Below are positions 1 through 7,913 of a stretch of DNA of 58,074 nt, in pieces. The notes under the pieces are model-generated. The model worked only from the letters and a program-made list of their open reading frames with translations. It did no database searches and had not been told where the DNA came from. The translations under genes and the position numbers were made by a program. Every line of letters begins with the position of its first letter. Position 1 is the first letter of the stretch. The stretch is from Bacteroidota bacterium (lineage in GTDB: Bacteria; Bacteroidota; Bacteroidia; UBA8524), in assembly GCA_008933805.1 (NCBI GenBank), contig WBUH01000022.1, forward strand, positions 1 through 58,074. The letters are read 5' to 3'.

Positions 1-650
1 CCGCTGTAAAGTTGGGGCGGGGGTTCATATCGCTGGCTCCGTGAAAGGGGTGGTACAATTGATACACCAATGAGTCTCCATCAATATCAGTAGCTGAATG
101 GTCAAAAATCAGCGGAGCATTGGTACACAAAAAATTGGGAGGAAGTTCTTTAAAATCAGCACTGTTGTTATACCCACCGCCAGCGGTGTCTTGTATGTGA
201 GTCCAATAAGTTGCTCCGGTAGCACCGGGTGTAATCAGGTTATTGATGGTGTTGTTACGGCAGCAACGCTGGAAAGCAATAATGTACCCGCCCGGTATGG
301 GGGGTAAATCAAACGTATCAATGTACTCGTATTTGTTTACGCAAGCATTGGGCGGTAAATCAATGCAGTTGTAATTAAGTTTAGTAATGCGTTGGGGTGG
401 TGTACGCGGTACTGAACGGCATAATGATGAAAGTAAAGTACTGTCGGCACCGCTAAAGAAGGTAATGTTGGCAGTGGTGTCTTGTTGTATGGCACCGGGG
501 TTACCATTTACACAATCAACAAATAAATTAAGCGTAACCACATACCTGTTATTGCCAATGTGTTTGTAAAGTACCTCGCCACCAACAATGTGGGTAGCAA
601 AGGCTCTTACACAACACACACAACACAAAATAAGCAGTAATGTACGCATC
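1..650 (-). CDS. Partial exported adhesin-like protein, ATHIVGGE N-terminus
   Basis: Only the first 216 codons are in the window; the gene runs off the left edge. The ATG at 650 opens a signal peptide (hydrophobic LLLILCCVCCV, likely cleaved before ATHIVGGE). Mature proteins that begin with (S/A)THIVGGE are a well-known Bacteroidota class of very large surface proteins with PKD repeats and a gliding-motility-associated C-terminal sorting domain. The IIAFQRCCRN and DIDGDSLVYQL motifs seen here also recur in that class. I infer a T9SS-exported cell-surface protein; the C-terminus that would prove this lies outside the window. A possible -7 element (TAACTTCG) sits 19 bases upstream of the start. 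Confidence 0.8.
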
Positions 651-668
651 TATTTTATGTAATAGACA

Positions 669-676
669 CGAAGTTA
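669..676 (-). promoter_or_regulatory. Possible -7 element TAACTTCG for the adhesin-like gene
   Basis: On the minus strand TAACTTCG lies 18 bases before the ATG at 650. It differs from the Bacteroidota TAnnTTTG consensus by one base. No clear TTTG box was seen 19 bases further upstream. Confidence 0.35.
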
Positions 677-703
677 GTGATTGAGGTTGCCTTATACATA
701 AAA

Positions 704-731
704 TAAAAAAAAACAGGGGCTTTCGCCCCCG
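704..731 (-). terminator. Rho-independent terminator of the prolyl oligopeptidase gene
   Basis: On the minus strand a GC stem (GGGGC with a GAAA loop) is followed by a run of nine T. It lies about 65 bases downstream of the stop codon at 795. Confidence 0.85.
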
Positions 732-794
732 CTCTAAACTCAAATGAAAAGTAGTATTAGGATATGTACTAAAAACTTAAGTTTCTAAGGATAA

Positions 795-2930
795 TTAGTA
801 TTGCAAGCCCATGTTTTTAAACATAAAGGCATACACGTCGGCAATTTCTTCAATTACCAAACTGGTGGGCTTGCCGGCGCCGTGCCCTGCTTTTGTAGTA
901 ATGCGAATCATTACAGGGTTGTTGCCTGCTTGTGCTGCCTGCAAACGGGCTGCAAATTTAAACGAGTGCCAAGGCACTACACGGTCGTCGTGGTCGCCTG
1001 TCATTACAAGAGTAGCAGGATATTTAGTCCCGTCTTTTATGTTGTGTAGCGGAGAGTATTTGTGCAAATAGCTGAAATCTTTTGCACTGTCGGCACAACC
1101 GTATTCAACCACCCATCCCCAGCCTGCGGTGCTTTTGTGGTAGCGAAGCATATCCAATACGCCTACACCCGGCAAACACACTTTAAACAAATCAGGGCGT
1201 TGGGTCATACAAGCACCTACCAATAAACCGCCGTTGCTGCGGCCTTCAATGGCAAGTTTATCATTGCCCGTATACTTTTCTTTTACCAAATATTCGGCAG
1301 CGGCAATAAAGTCATCAAACACATTTTGTTTCTTCTCAAGCATACCCGCTTTGTGCCAGTCTTCACCAAACTCACCGCCACCGCGTAAGCTGGGCATTGC
1401 GTATACAAAGCCTTTTTCAAGCAATGCCATACGTGATATTGAGAAAGAAGGAGTAAGGCTGATGTTAAACCCACCGTAACCGTACAGCAAACAAGGGTTG
1501 CTGCCGTCAAGCTTCAAGCCTTTTTTGTGAACGATAAACATAGGCACTTCGGTACCGTCTTTGCTTTTGTAGGTTACTTGTTTGGTTTCATATTCATCAA
1601 AATTGAATTTTACTTCTGACTTTTTGTAAACCTCAGATGCACCTGTCGCAATATTGAATCTGTATATAGTTGGAGGATAAACAAATGAAGTGAAGGTATA
1701 AAACACCTCGGTATCTTCTTTTTTACCGCTAAATCCACCCGCCGAACCGATTGAAGGCATTTGTATATCGCGTTCTTTTACGCCTTCGTAGGTGTATTGT
1801 ACCATTTTGGTAGCAGCCTTGTGTAAGTATGCAGCAAACAATTTGCCGCCTGCTGTGCTAACTCCCTCAAGCAAGTCTTCGCCCTCGGGTAATACATTCT
1901 TCCAGTTTTCAACCGCAGGGTTTTTAGGGTCAACAAGGGCTAAACGGTATTTGGGTGCGTTTTTATCGGTGTGTACCAATAATTTATCGCCTACGTTTTC
2001 AATAATGCCGTAGTTGTTATCAAACCCGTCAAAAAGCATGGTTAGTTTGCTTTTAGGGTCTTTAAGGTCTTGGTACATAACAGCGGTACCGTGCGTACCT
2101 GCCGAAATGTAAATAAACAAGAAACGCTCGTCATCGGTTACCTGAGCACCGTAATAGCGGTACGGGTTTTTTGGGTCGGTATAAATTACCGCATCACTGC
2201 TTTGCGGAGTACCCAATTTGTGAAAACAGATACTTGGGTTGATACTGGCTGCTGAGTATTCCTCTCCCTTTTTTGGAGCAGGGTAACGGGTATAATAAAA
2301 ACCGTCGCCCTTCCAAGCCGGAGAACTGAATTTTACCCAGTTTAGCTCATCACTTCCTGATGGTTGTTTGGTTTCAACGTCATACACCGTAACGGTTTGC
2401 CAGTCAGAACCTGATTTTGAAGTAGAGATAGCTACCTTTTTATTGTCGTTACTAAACACCATGCCGCCCAACGCTACAGTACCGTCAGCCGATAAGGTAT
2501 TAGGGTCAATAAAAACTTCGGGAGTTCCTTCTAATCCTTTTTGACGGTACACTACCGATTGGTTTTGCAGCCCGTCGTTTTTAGAGAAGAAATAGTAATC
2601 GCCTTTTTTGCTGGGTGCTGAGTATTTGGGGTAGTTCCAAATCTCTTCTAAGCGCTTGCGGATATTATTTCTAAAAGGGATTGCTTCGATGAAGTTTTTG
2701 GTAAATACGTTTTGTGAGTCAATCCAGCTTTTCACATCGGCAGAGCCGTCAGCTTCCAGCCAGTTATAAGGGTCGGCTACTTTAGTGCCGCTATAATCAA
2801 AACTTGTTTCGGTTTTCTTTGATTCGGGATATGCCATTTTAGCTTCTTTACTGTCGGTTGTTTTGCACGCGGGTGCAATAATAACTGACGCAATGGCAGC
2901 CGAAAACAAATACAATGATATTTTTTTCAT
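795..2930 (-). CDS. Prolyl oligopeptidase (S9A) lipoprotein
   Basis: A 711-residue S9A serine peptidase that cleaves short peptides after proline. The N-terminus is a lipoprotein signal with the lipobox APAC (Cys22), so the enzyme is probably anchored in the cell envelope. Residues of about 35-430 form the N-terminal and seven-bladed propeller regions. The C-terminal alpha/beta hydrolase part carries the triad: Ser565 in GRSNGG, Asp in GDHDDRVVP (about 649) and His683 in KAGHGAGKP. Length matches the family (about 700). It is transcribed alone, with a -7-like TACATTTG upstream and a strong terminator downstream. Confidence 0.95.
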   Translation of the reverse strand: MKKISLYLFSAAIASVIIAPACKTTDSKEAKMAYPESKKTETSFDYSGTKVADPYNWLEADGSADVKSWIDSQNVFTKNFIEAIPFRNNIRKRLEEIWNYPKYSAPSKKGDYYFFSKNDGLQNQSVVYRQKGLEGTPEVFIDPNTLSADGTVALGGMVFSNDNKKVAISTSKSGSDWQTVTVYDVETKQPSGSDELNWVKFSSPAWKGDGFYYTRYPAPKKGEEYSAASINPSICFHKLGTPQSSDAVIYTDPKNPYRYYGAQVTDDERFLFIYISAGTHGTAVMYQDLKDPKSKLTMLFDGFDNNYGIIENVGDKLLVHTDKNAPKYRLALVDPKNPAVENWKNVLPEGEDLLEGVSTAGGKLFAAYLHKAATKMVQYTYEGVKERDIQMPSIGSAGGFSGKKEDTEVFYTFTSFVYPPTIYRFNIATGASEVYKKSEVKFNFDEYETKQVTYKSKDGTEVPMFIVHKKGLKLDGSNPCLLYGYGGFNISLTPSFSISRMALLEKGFVYAMPSLRGGGEFGEDWHKAGMLEKKQNVFDDFIAAAEYLVKEKYTGNDKLAIEGRSNGGLLVGACMTQRPDLFKVCLPGVGVLDMLRYHKSTAGWGWVVEYGCADSAKDFSYLHKYSPLHNIKDGTKYPATLVMTGDHDDRVVPWHSFKFAARLQAAQAGNNPVMIRITTKAGHGAGKPTSLVIEEIADVYAFMFKNMGLQY

Positions 2931-2958
2931 GCTTGCGGGTTTATGGTTTAATTTTAAA

Positions 2959-2966
2959 CAAATGTA
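2959..2966 (-). promoter_or_regulatory. -7 element TACATTTG for the prolyl oligopeptidase gene
   Basis: Minus-strand TACATTTG matches TAnnTTTG, 28 bases before the ATG at 2930. A TTTG occurs upstream but with a 14-base spacer instead of about 19, so only the -7 box is convincing. Confidence 0.5.
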
Positions 2967-3006
2967 TTACATGGGGTAATCAAATAAACAGATTTAGATA
3001 AATGGT

Positions 3007-3014
3007 TATCTTCG
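3007..3014 (+). promoter_or_regulatory. Possible -7 element TATCTTCG for the small membrane protein gene
   Basis: TATCTTCG lies 44 bases before the ATG at 3059. The same octamer with the same following GTAC occurs upstream of dnaB (32439). It differs from TAnnTTTG by one base. Confidence 0.4.
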
Positions 3015-3058
3015 TACTACAAAAAACAATCGCCAAGGTTGGCGGGTAATTGGTGATT

Positions 3059-3220
3059 ATGTGGCGTAAATTCTTGTCTTACATTACTTTTTGGCGCAAA
3101 GACCAAAACAAAACCGAGAACTTTAACCTGCGGGTGATGCACGGTATAAACCGTGTCTCAATCCTTATGTTTCTGGTAGCACTTATTGTACTTATAGTGC
3201 GCTTTGCCACACGCGGCTAA
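3059..3220 (+). CDS. Small single-pass membrane protein, DUF6728-like
   Basis: A 53-residue protein. Its N-terminal half is basic and polar with FWRKDQNK and the motif MHGINRVS; its second half is one hydrophobic helix (ILMFLVALIVLIV) and a short basic tail. The MHGINR-plus-single-helix layout is what I recall for the Bacteroidota family DUF6728, whose function is unknown. The next gene, a membrane zinc peptidase, starts 52 bases downstream on the same strand but has its own -7-like box. The codon pattern is clean and the small size fits the family. Confidence 0.75.
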   Translation: MWRKFLSYITFWRKDQNKTENFNLRVMHGINRVSILMFLVALIVLIVRFATRG

Positions 3221-3230
3221 AGTGTGGTAT

Positions 3231-3238
3231 TAGTTTTG
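3231..3238 (+). promoter_or_regulatory. -7 element TAGTTTTG for the zinc peptidase gene
   Basis: TAGTTTTG matches TAnnTTTG, 34 bases before the ATG at 3273. A TTTG at 3203-3206 is 24 bases upstream, longer than the usual 19. Confidence 0.45.
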
Positions 3239-3272
3239 AATAATAGGTTATACAATAATTTAAATACGAAAA

Positions 3273-3962
3273 ATGGCATATTTAGTTTTAGTACTGATAC
3301 CCTTTATAGCCAGCCTTATTGTGAGCATGAGGTTTAGGTCGGTAGCACGAAAAATGAGTGAAGAGGGATTAAGAAACGGTCTTAGCGGACGTGAGATTGC
3401 TGAGCGTTTATTACGCGACAACGGCTTGCACGATGTGAAAATAATTTCGGTGGAAGGTCAGCTAACTGACCACTACGATCCACGTAATAAAACAGTAAAC
3501 CTAAGCACTGAAGTTTATCACGGACGCAGTGTATTGGCTGCTGCTGTTGCTGCCCACGAGTGCGGTCACGCAATACAACACGCTAAAGCGTACAGCTGGC
3601 TTGAGTTTCGTAGTTTATTGGCAGGCCCGGTAAGCATCGCGTCGCGCTATATGCAATTTATAATTTTGGGTGGTATTATCGCTCTGATGTTTAACATGGG
3701 ACCCACTTTGTTAGGCATAGGTGTGGTGTTGTTTGCATTAACAACACTGTTTACTTTTATTACCTTACCTGTAGAGTTTGATGCAAGCAAACGTGCATTG
3801 GCATGGCTTACAAGCTCAGGTCTTATTTACCAAGACGAGTTAGAGAAATCTCGCAAGGCTTTAAATTGGGCGGCATCAACCTACGTAGTAGCTGCGTTAT
3901 CGTCATTAGGTACTTTGATGTATTATGTAATGATGTACATGGGCGCCAGCCGCGAAGACTAA
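3273..3962 (+). CDS. Membrane zinc metallopeptidase, YugP/Zn_peptidase_2 family
   Basis: A 229-residue integral membrane protein with an N-terminal hydrophobic helix, then the zinc-binding motif HECGH (His95, Glu96, His99), followed by two or more membrane helices (about 120-170 and 200-225). The helix-HExxH-helices order and the length match the YugP-like neutral zinc metallopeptidase family. The family is widespread in bacteria; its substrates are unknown to me. The phrase PVEFDASKRALAWL after the third helix is typical. The gene ends at a strong bidirectional hairpin. Confidence 0.92.
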   Translation: MAYLVLVLIPFIASLIVSMRFRSVARKMSEEGLRNGLSGREIAERLLRDNGLHDVKIISVEGQLTDHYDPRNKTVNLSTEVYHGRSVLAAAVAAHECGHAIQHAKAYSWLEFRSLLAGPVSIASRYMQFIILGGIIALMFNMGPTLLGIGVVLFALTTLFTFITLPVEFDASKRALAWLTSSGLIYQDELEKSRKALNWAASTYVVAALSSLGTLMYYVMMYMGASRED

Positions 3963-3982
3963 TACTACTGTAAAAAGTATAA

Positions 3983-4020
3983 GAAAAAACCCTGCTCCCC
4001 TTTCGGGGGCAGGGTTTTTC
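3983..4020. terminator. Bidirectional terminator between convergent genes
   Basis: The stem ACCCTGC(T)CCCC/GGGG(G)CAGGGT with a TTTC loop is flanked by an A tract on the left and a T tract on the right. It can therefore act for the peptidase gene (+) and the lipoprotein gene (-). Confidence 0.9.
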
Positions 4021-4045
4021 ATTACCAGCTACATGAAAAATGTTA

Positions 4046-4678
4046 TTAGTTTTGTGTTGTGTTTGCAACGCGGATACAAGTAACCTCTACAGGAGTGCCG
4101 GCCATACAATTGCTAGCCCTGTAAACAGTTTTGTAACCAATTAATACAGGAGTACCGTCAGAAAACTTAGTTTCATCAATAGCACCCTCATTCAACTCAA
4201 GCATTTCACCGTTGTTTAGTTCAACCATCCAGCCGCAGCCGTCAAGTTTACCTGTCCAGTCATGCAAAATACCTTGCTCTTTGCAATCACCGCTGGGCTC
4301 CTCTTTAGGATTTTCGCCCAATAGTTTCATGCAAGTAATGTGGGCATTAGTATGCTCACCGGGCCAAGCCAAGCAATTCAACAAGCTGTTGCAATCAACA
4401 GTGTTGGGTTTCACAGCATAATAATCCACTTCAACCTCGCGGCCTTCATAAATAAGGCTTGCATCAATGTTAATGTCGCTTTCGCAGGGTTGCAACAAGG
4501 TTCCGTCTTCTAAGCGTATCCAGTAGCTGCCATAAAGGCCCCAACCGCATACAGCTGTTTCAAACTTTCCTTTGTATCTGCAATCGCGGTCGTTTGGAGG
4601 GTCAACCGGTGGTTTTGTACAAGCCGAAAAGGCAACAATACAAACCATCACAATTAAGTGTAAGATGTTGTTTTTCAT
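4046..4678 (-). CDS. Lipoprotein with two copies of a Cys-rich domain
   Basis: Not a family I recognise. The 210-residue protein starts best at the ATG at 4678, which gives a lipoprotein signal with lipobox FSAC (Cys20) followed by a proline-rich linker. Two copies of one domain follow. Copy 1 runs from CRYKGKFE to ITCMKLL, copy 2 from CKEQGIL to VTCIRVA. Each opens with C-x(2-3)-G, has a middle strand of the type W(I/M)xL(E/N)(D/N)G, and closes with (I/V)TC(I/M). The two lipoproteins encoded upstream (starts 5154 and 5737) carry single copies of the same domain. Probably periplasmic or outer-membrane bound; function unknown. Confidence 0.85.
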   Translation of the reverse strand: MKNNILHLIVMVCIVAFSACTKPPVDPPNDRDCRYKGKFETAVCGWGLYGSYWIRLEDGTLLQPCESDINIDASLIYEGREVEVDYYAVKPNTVDCNSLLNCLAWPGEHTNAHITCMKLLGENPKEEPSGDCKEQGILHDWTGKLDGCGWMVELNNGEMLELNEGAIDETKFSDGTPVLIGYKTVYRASNCMAGTPVEVTCIRVANTTQN

Positions 4679-4740
4679 AATTCTAGTTTGGTTAATAATA
4701 TGACACTGGTAAGATTCAATAAGCTGCATCCAGCCTATAA

Positions 4741-5154
4741 TTAATGCTGGATGGTAACAGGTGTTTGCTCAATACAAGTAATGCGAACATATTTCACCGG
4801 TTTATCGGGTACAGCAGTACAAACGATGCGCTCTCTGCATGAACATTCCTCAGCGGGTATTTCTTCATACGAAAAGTTAATAGGTTCGTTTTCGTTCATA
4901 AACTGTGGGCTGCCCGCTGTGCTTTCGCAAGGTACCAAGTACACATCCTCGTTATCTGGCACAATGCATAGGTCGTTAAAAATACTTGCAGTGCAGGTCG
5001 CATAAGCCAATCGTCCGCTTTGTTTGCAGTCGCCTTTACCGTTGCCGTTATCCGGTGGGGGAACAGGGTCTTGCTTGCACGATGAAAATACGGTCATTGT
5101 AAACATGGCGCAGATTACTGCCAGTTTTGTTGTTTGATGAATAATTGTTTTCAT
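4741..5154 (-). CDS. Lipoprotein with one Cys-rich domain
   Basis: A 137-residue lipoprotein of unknown function. The signal ends at lipobox FSSC (Cys26) and is followed by DPVPPPDNG. The single domain starts CKQSGRL and ends VRITCIEQ, the same boundaries as in the neighbouring lipoproteins, with a central PCEST motif. The EECSCRERIVC stretch adds extra cysteines. It is encoded 62 bases upstream of the two-domain lipoprotein and is separated by a terminator from the third paralogue. The last residues are PVTIQH. Confidence 0.82.
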   Translation of the reverse strand: MKTIIHQTTKLAVICAMFTMTVFSSCKQDPVPPPDNGNGKGDCKQSGRLAYATCTASIFNDLCIVPDNEDVYLVPCESTAGSPQFMNENEPINFSYEEIPAEECSCRERIVCTAVPDKPVKYVRITCIEQTPVTIQH

Positions 5155-5252
5155 GTTTTAATTTGTTATAGTTGATATTTATTTGACAGTATTTGTAATA
5201 ATAATGCTGCACGATTTATTAATTTATTTTGTTTATTTTCAATTGTTTACAA

Positions 5253-5276
5253 AATAAAAAAGCCCCTTTCGGGGCC
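5253..5276 (-). terminator. Terminator of the sigma/barrel/lipoprotein transcript
   Basis: On the minus strand, GGCCCCGAAAGGGGC is followed by TTTTTT. It lies about 35 bases downstream of the stop codon at 5312. Confidence 0.85.
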
Positions 5277-5311
5277 AAGCAGATAATCAAAAGTTTGTAT
5301 TTTTAATATTT

Positions 5312-5737
5312 TTACCTTGTACCACACCATCCGCCGGTGCCGCACCTTACTACTTGCTCAGATATACAAGTGATACGGGCTTGGGGAGGTACTACACAAC
5401 CGCCGGGCAAAATGCTGCTATTAACTTGGCAAGCACCTTCTTCGGTTGAAATTAGTTTATACGTAAGGGTTATTGGCATACCATCGTAAACATCACGTTG
5501 ATTAATGGTGTTACCTTCAACAACGCAAGGGTAGATAAGGCTGCCGTCTTCAACACGTATAAAATACTCACCGTAAAAGGTATTGAAACCTTCAGCACGT
5601 TCAAAAGTTCCTGTTAGTTCGCATTGAGTTACAGGAGGAGCGGGTGGCTCGCTTTTGCATGCAGTTACTAAAATAGCAGCCATAATTGCAATTACGGTTA
5701 TGGCTTTTTTTGGGTTTAATGCAGATAATATATTCAT
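5312..5737 (-). CDS. Lipoprotein with one Cys-rich domain, next to the sigma factor operon
   Basis: A 141-residue lipoprotein. The ATG at 5737 gives a basic N-terminus, a hydrophobic helix and lipobox VTAC (Cys27). The domain opens with CELTGTFERAEG, has the strand YFIRVEDGSLIYPC (compare YWIRLEDGTLLQPC in the two-domain paralogue) and closes with ARITCISE. The shared layout and wording show that the three lipoproteins are paralogues. It starts 57 bases after the stop of the beta-barrel protein gene on the same strand, so it is probably cotranscribed with the sigma factor. Function unknown. Confidence 0.83.
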   Translation of the reverse strand: MNILSALNPKKAITVIAIMAAILVTACKSEPPAPPVTQCELTGTFERAEGFNTFYGEYFIRVEDGSLIYPCVVEGNTINQRDVYDGMPITLTYKLISTEEGACQVNSSILPGGCVVPPQARITCISEQVVRCGTGGWCGTR

Positions 5738-5794
5738 AGTTTTATTATAGTTTGTATTAGTATGACAGTAACTGTTTTTAGTACGCTGCACCGG

Positions 5795-7234
5795 TTATAA
5801 ATTAATTTTCAATCCGGTTTCAAATCCTATAAACAAAGGCAATTCTTTTTGCACCCCGTTGCTGCTGTTGTTATTAATAGGGCGTAGTGCTGCTGTAGCA
5901 CGCGGACCTAAATAAATACCCCAGCACTTACCCGGTTTATATGTAACAAACCCGGCTACTGATGCCATAATATTCCACTTACGGTAATTGCTTGAAGGCG
6001 CTGTAGATACGTTTTCGTTTTCAGCAGAAGTAGTTAAGTTAAACTGTGCAGGTTTAATGTAGTCTTTGGTTTCTGTTTTTGCTGAGAACAAATAATCTAA
6101 CGAACCGCCGATTTCGGCATCAAAGCCCCATTTGTTTTTTTGTGCCGAATAGGTAAAGGCAACAGGTATTTTAATGCTTTGTAATGTAGTTGTATAGGCT
6201 TCGTCTACAATCTTTTCGCCTTCATACACATTTCTGTACAGGGTGTATGGTTGATTGGTTGTAGGGTCGTAGTAAATGTCTTCAACGGAGTCGTTCTCAA
6301 TAGCAGTTATTTTAGAGTAACCGGTTATGTCACGTTTACTGTACGAGATGCCCGCACTTACTCCAAAATGGCTTGTAAACTTATAGTTTGCCCTAGTTCC
6401 TACATCAAATCCGTTAGCGTACGAATAATCGTGCTCATAGCTATACCTCTGGTAGTTTGATGTGCTGATGCTGTTTGATGGGGTGGTAGTGTTGCTGCTT
6501 GTGGGCTCTGTTTTTGAAATTGTTCTGTAATAATCAGCTGCAAAGGGGTTGTAGTATGCACTTATCGCCCATTTTTCGCCGCAATTACATCCTTTACCTT
6601 TCTTTTCAGGTTTTATGGTTTGAGTTTTAGGGTCGGGCATTTCAGCAAGCTCATTAGTTTTCTCGTTCTCAACAATCTCAGTAGGAGGGATTACATCGCT
6701 TTGAGCAATCACAGTTTTGCTGCTGTCAACAACTATAACAGGTGTTTGCTTTGTATCTTCCACTACTTCAGTATAAATGGCTGAAACTTCGTCCTTCTTA
6801 TTGTTAGCAGGGGTTTCAGTTATGTCAGGCGTCTTAATAGTAGTGTTACGGGTGTTTTTAGGAGTAACCTGTTGTGAACCCGCAAAGCTCTTATCAGTTG
6901 AAGTGGTGCTGCTAGTAATAGCCTGTTGGTTGCCGGTGGTGTTTTCAGCAGTGGTAGTGCTGTTTTGTTTTTTATCAGCGGTAACGGGCTGTTGCGGAGT
7001 AGCCACTGCGGTATTATCAGTTGCGGGGGCCAATGGGGTATTGTTGCTTTGTATAGCAATAGCTAATATACCTGCCGATACAGCTGCCAGCAAGGGTAAC
7101 CAAATGATAAGGCCGCGTTTTTTGCGTTTGTTCTCCATTTTACGCATTACCGAAGCAAACGACCCCGATGAGGGGGTAATTTCAAAGCCTTCGGCCTTTT
7201 GGCGCAAAAACTCATTGAACTCTTCTTCTTTCAT
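5795..7234 (-). CDS. Inner-membrane-anchored beta-barrel protein, candidate anti-sigma factor
   Basis: A 479-residue protein with three parts. Residues 1-40 are charged and cytoplasmic-like, ending KRKKRG. One membrane helix follows (about 40-62). A Thr/Ser/Asn-rich periplasmic linker (about 65-215) then leads to a C-terminal region (about 220-479) with alternating aromatic and polar strands typical of an outer-membrane-type beta-barrel (YSYANGFDVGTRANYKF; VSAGISYSKRDI; end GFETGLKINL). The start codon overlaps the ECF sigma factor gene by 23 bases. That position and topology are what an anti-sigma factor would have, but I see no classical anti-sigma zinc motif. Assignment of the regulatory role is inference. 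Confidence 0.8.
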   Translation of the reverse strand: MKEEEFNEFLRQKAEGFEITPSSGSFASVMRKMENKRKKRGLIIWLPLLAAVSAGILAIAIQSNNTPLAPATDNTAVATPQQPVTADKKQNSTTTAENTTGNQQAITSSTTSTDKSFAGSQQVTPKNTRNTTIKTPDITETPANNKKDEVSAIYTEVVEDTKQTPVIVVDSSKTVIAQSDVIPPTEIVENEKTNELAEMPDPKTQTIKPEKKGKGCNCGEKWAISAYYNPFAADYYRTISKTEPTSSNTTTPSNSISTSNYQRYSYEHDYSYANGFDVGTRANYKFTSHFGVSAGISYSKRDITGYSKITAIENDSVEDIYYDPTTNQPYTLYRNVYEGEKIVDEAYTTTLQSIKIPVAFTYSAQKNKWGFDAEIGGSLDYLFSAKTETKDYIKPAQFNLTTSAENENVSTAPSSNYRKWNIMASVAGFVTYKPGKCWGIYLGPRATAALRPINNNSSNGVQKELPLFIGFETGLKINL

Positions 7235-7817
7235 AATGCTGTTCAGTTTTTTTTAGCGAATCAAGTTTCTTACGTAAAAATTCTTTTGCACGGGCAAATT
7301 GTGAGCGTGAGGTACTTTCTGTAATCCCCAACTGTTCAGCAATTTCTTTATGCGCATACCCCTCAATGGCAAACATATTCAGCACTACTCTATATCCTGC
7401 GGGCAGTTGCTGTATGCATCCCATCAGTATCTCGGCATCTATATCGTGAAGCTGAATTACTGATACATCCAGCGCATTTTCTGCTACTGATATATCTTCT
7501 TCCATGCGTAGCCTGCGAGTACTTTTAAGGTGATTAAGGGCGGTATTCACCATTATGCGTTTTATCCATGCTTCTAAAGAACTTTCGCGTCTAAAACTTC
7601 CTAAATTGTTAAACACTTTTACAAAACCATCCTGCATCACATCTTCTGCTTCGTGAGCAGTTTGTGTATAGCGGAAGCACACACCCAACATTTTAGGCGC
7701 GTATTTATCAAAAAGCCTGTTTTGGGCAGCTCTTTTGCCTGCCAAACAGTCTTTTATCAGTTGGTCTTCCTGCTGTGTAATCACCTTTGGTGGTTTTTGT
7801 ATTTGTGTATTTGACAT
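7212..7817 (-). CDS. ECF-type RNA polymerase sigma factor
   Basis: A 201-residue sigma-70 family factor of the extracytoplasmic function group. Region 2 spans about residues 27-95 (LFDKYAPKMLGVCFRYTQ, EDVMQDGFVKVF, LEAWIKRIMVNTALNHLK). Region 4 spans about 135-185 (LPAGYRVVLNMFAIEGYAHKEIAEQLGI, then TSRSQFARAKEFLRKKL). There is no region 1 or 3. It is the first gene of an overlapping minus-strand operon with the barrel protein and probably a lipoprotein. The family usually senses envelope conditions through its partner; the partner here is proposed to be the barrel protein. Confidence 0.95.
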   Translation of the reverse strand: MSNTQIQKPPKVITQQEDQLIKDCLAGKRAAQNRLFDKYAPKMLGVCFRYTQTAHEAEDVMQDGFVKVFNNLGSFRRESSLEAWIKRIMVNTALNHLKSTRRLRMEEDISVAENALDVSVIQLHDIDAEILMGCIQQLPAGYRVVLNMFAIEGYAHKEIAEQLGITESTSRSQFARAKEFLRKKLDSLKKTEQHYERRRVQ

Positions 7818-7862
7818 ACTGAGTTTTGGAAACGCTGCTTTAGTTTGCTATCAAATACAAAA

Positions 7863-7900
7863 AAATAAGCCCCTACCCTCACAGGGCAGGGGCTTATTTA
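7863..7900 (-). terminator. Terminator of the Omp28-like gene
   Basis: The stem AAGCCCCT(A)CCCT/AGGG(C)AGGGGCTT with a short loop is followed on the minus strand by a T-rich stretch. It lies just below the stop codon at 7914. Confidence 0.8.
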
Positions 7901-7913
7901 TTAAAAAAATATT

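Noticed and set aside
4741-5154. The PVTIQH end of this lipoprotein as a further case of the IQH tail
   Set aside because: The protein is a small lipoprotein of another family, so the match to the PKD-like ends is probably chance.
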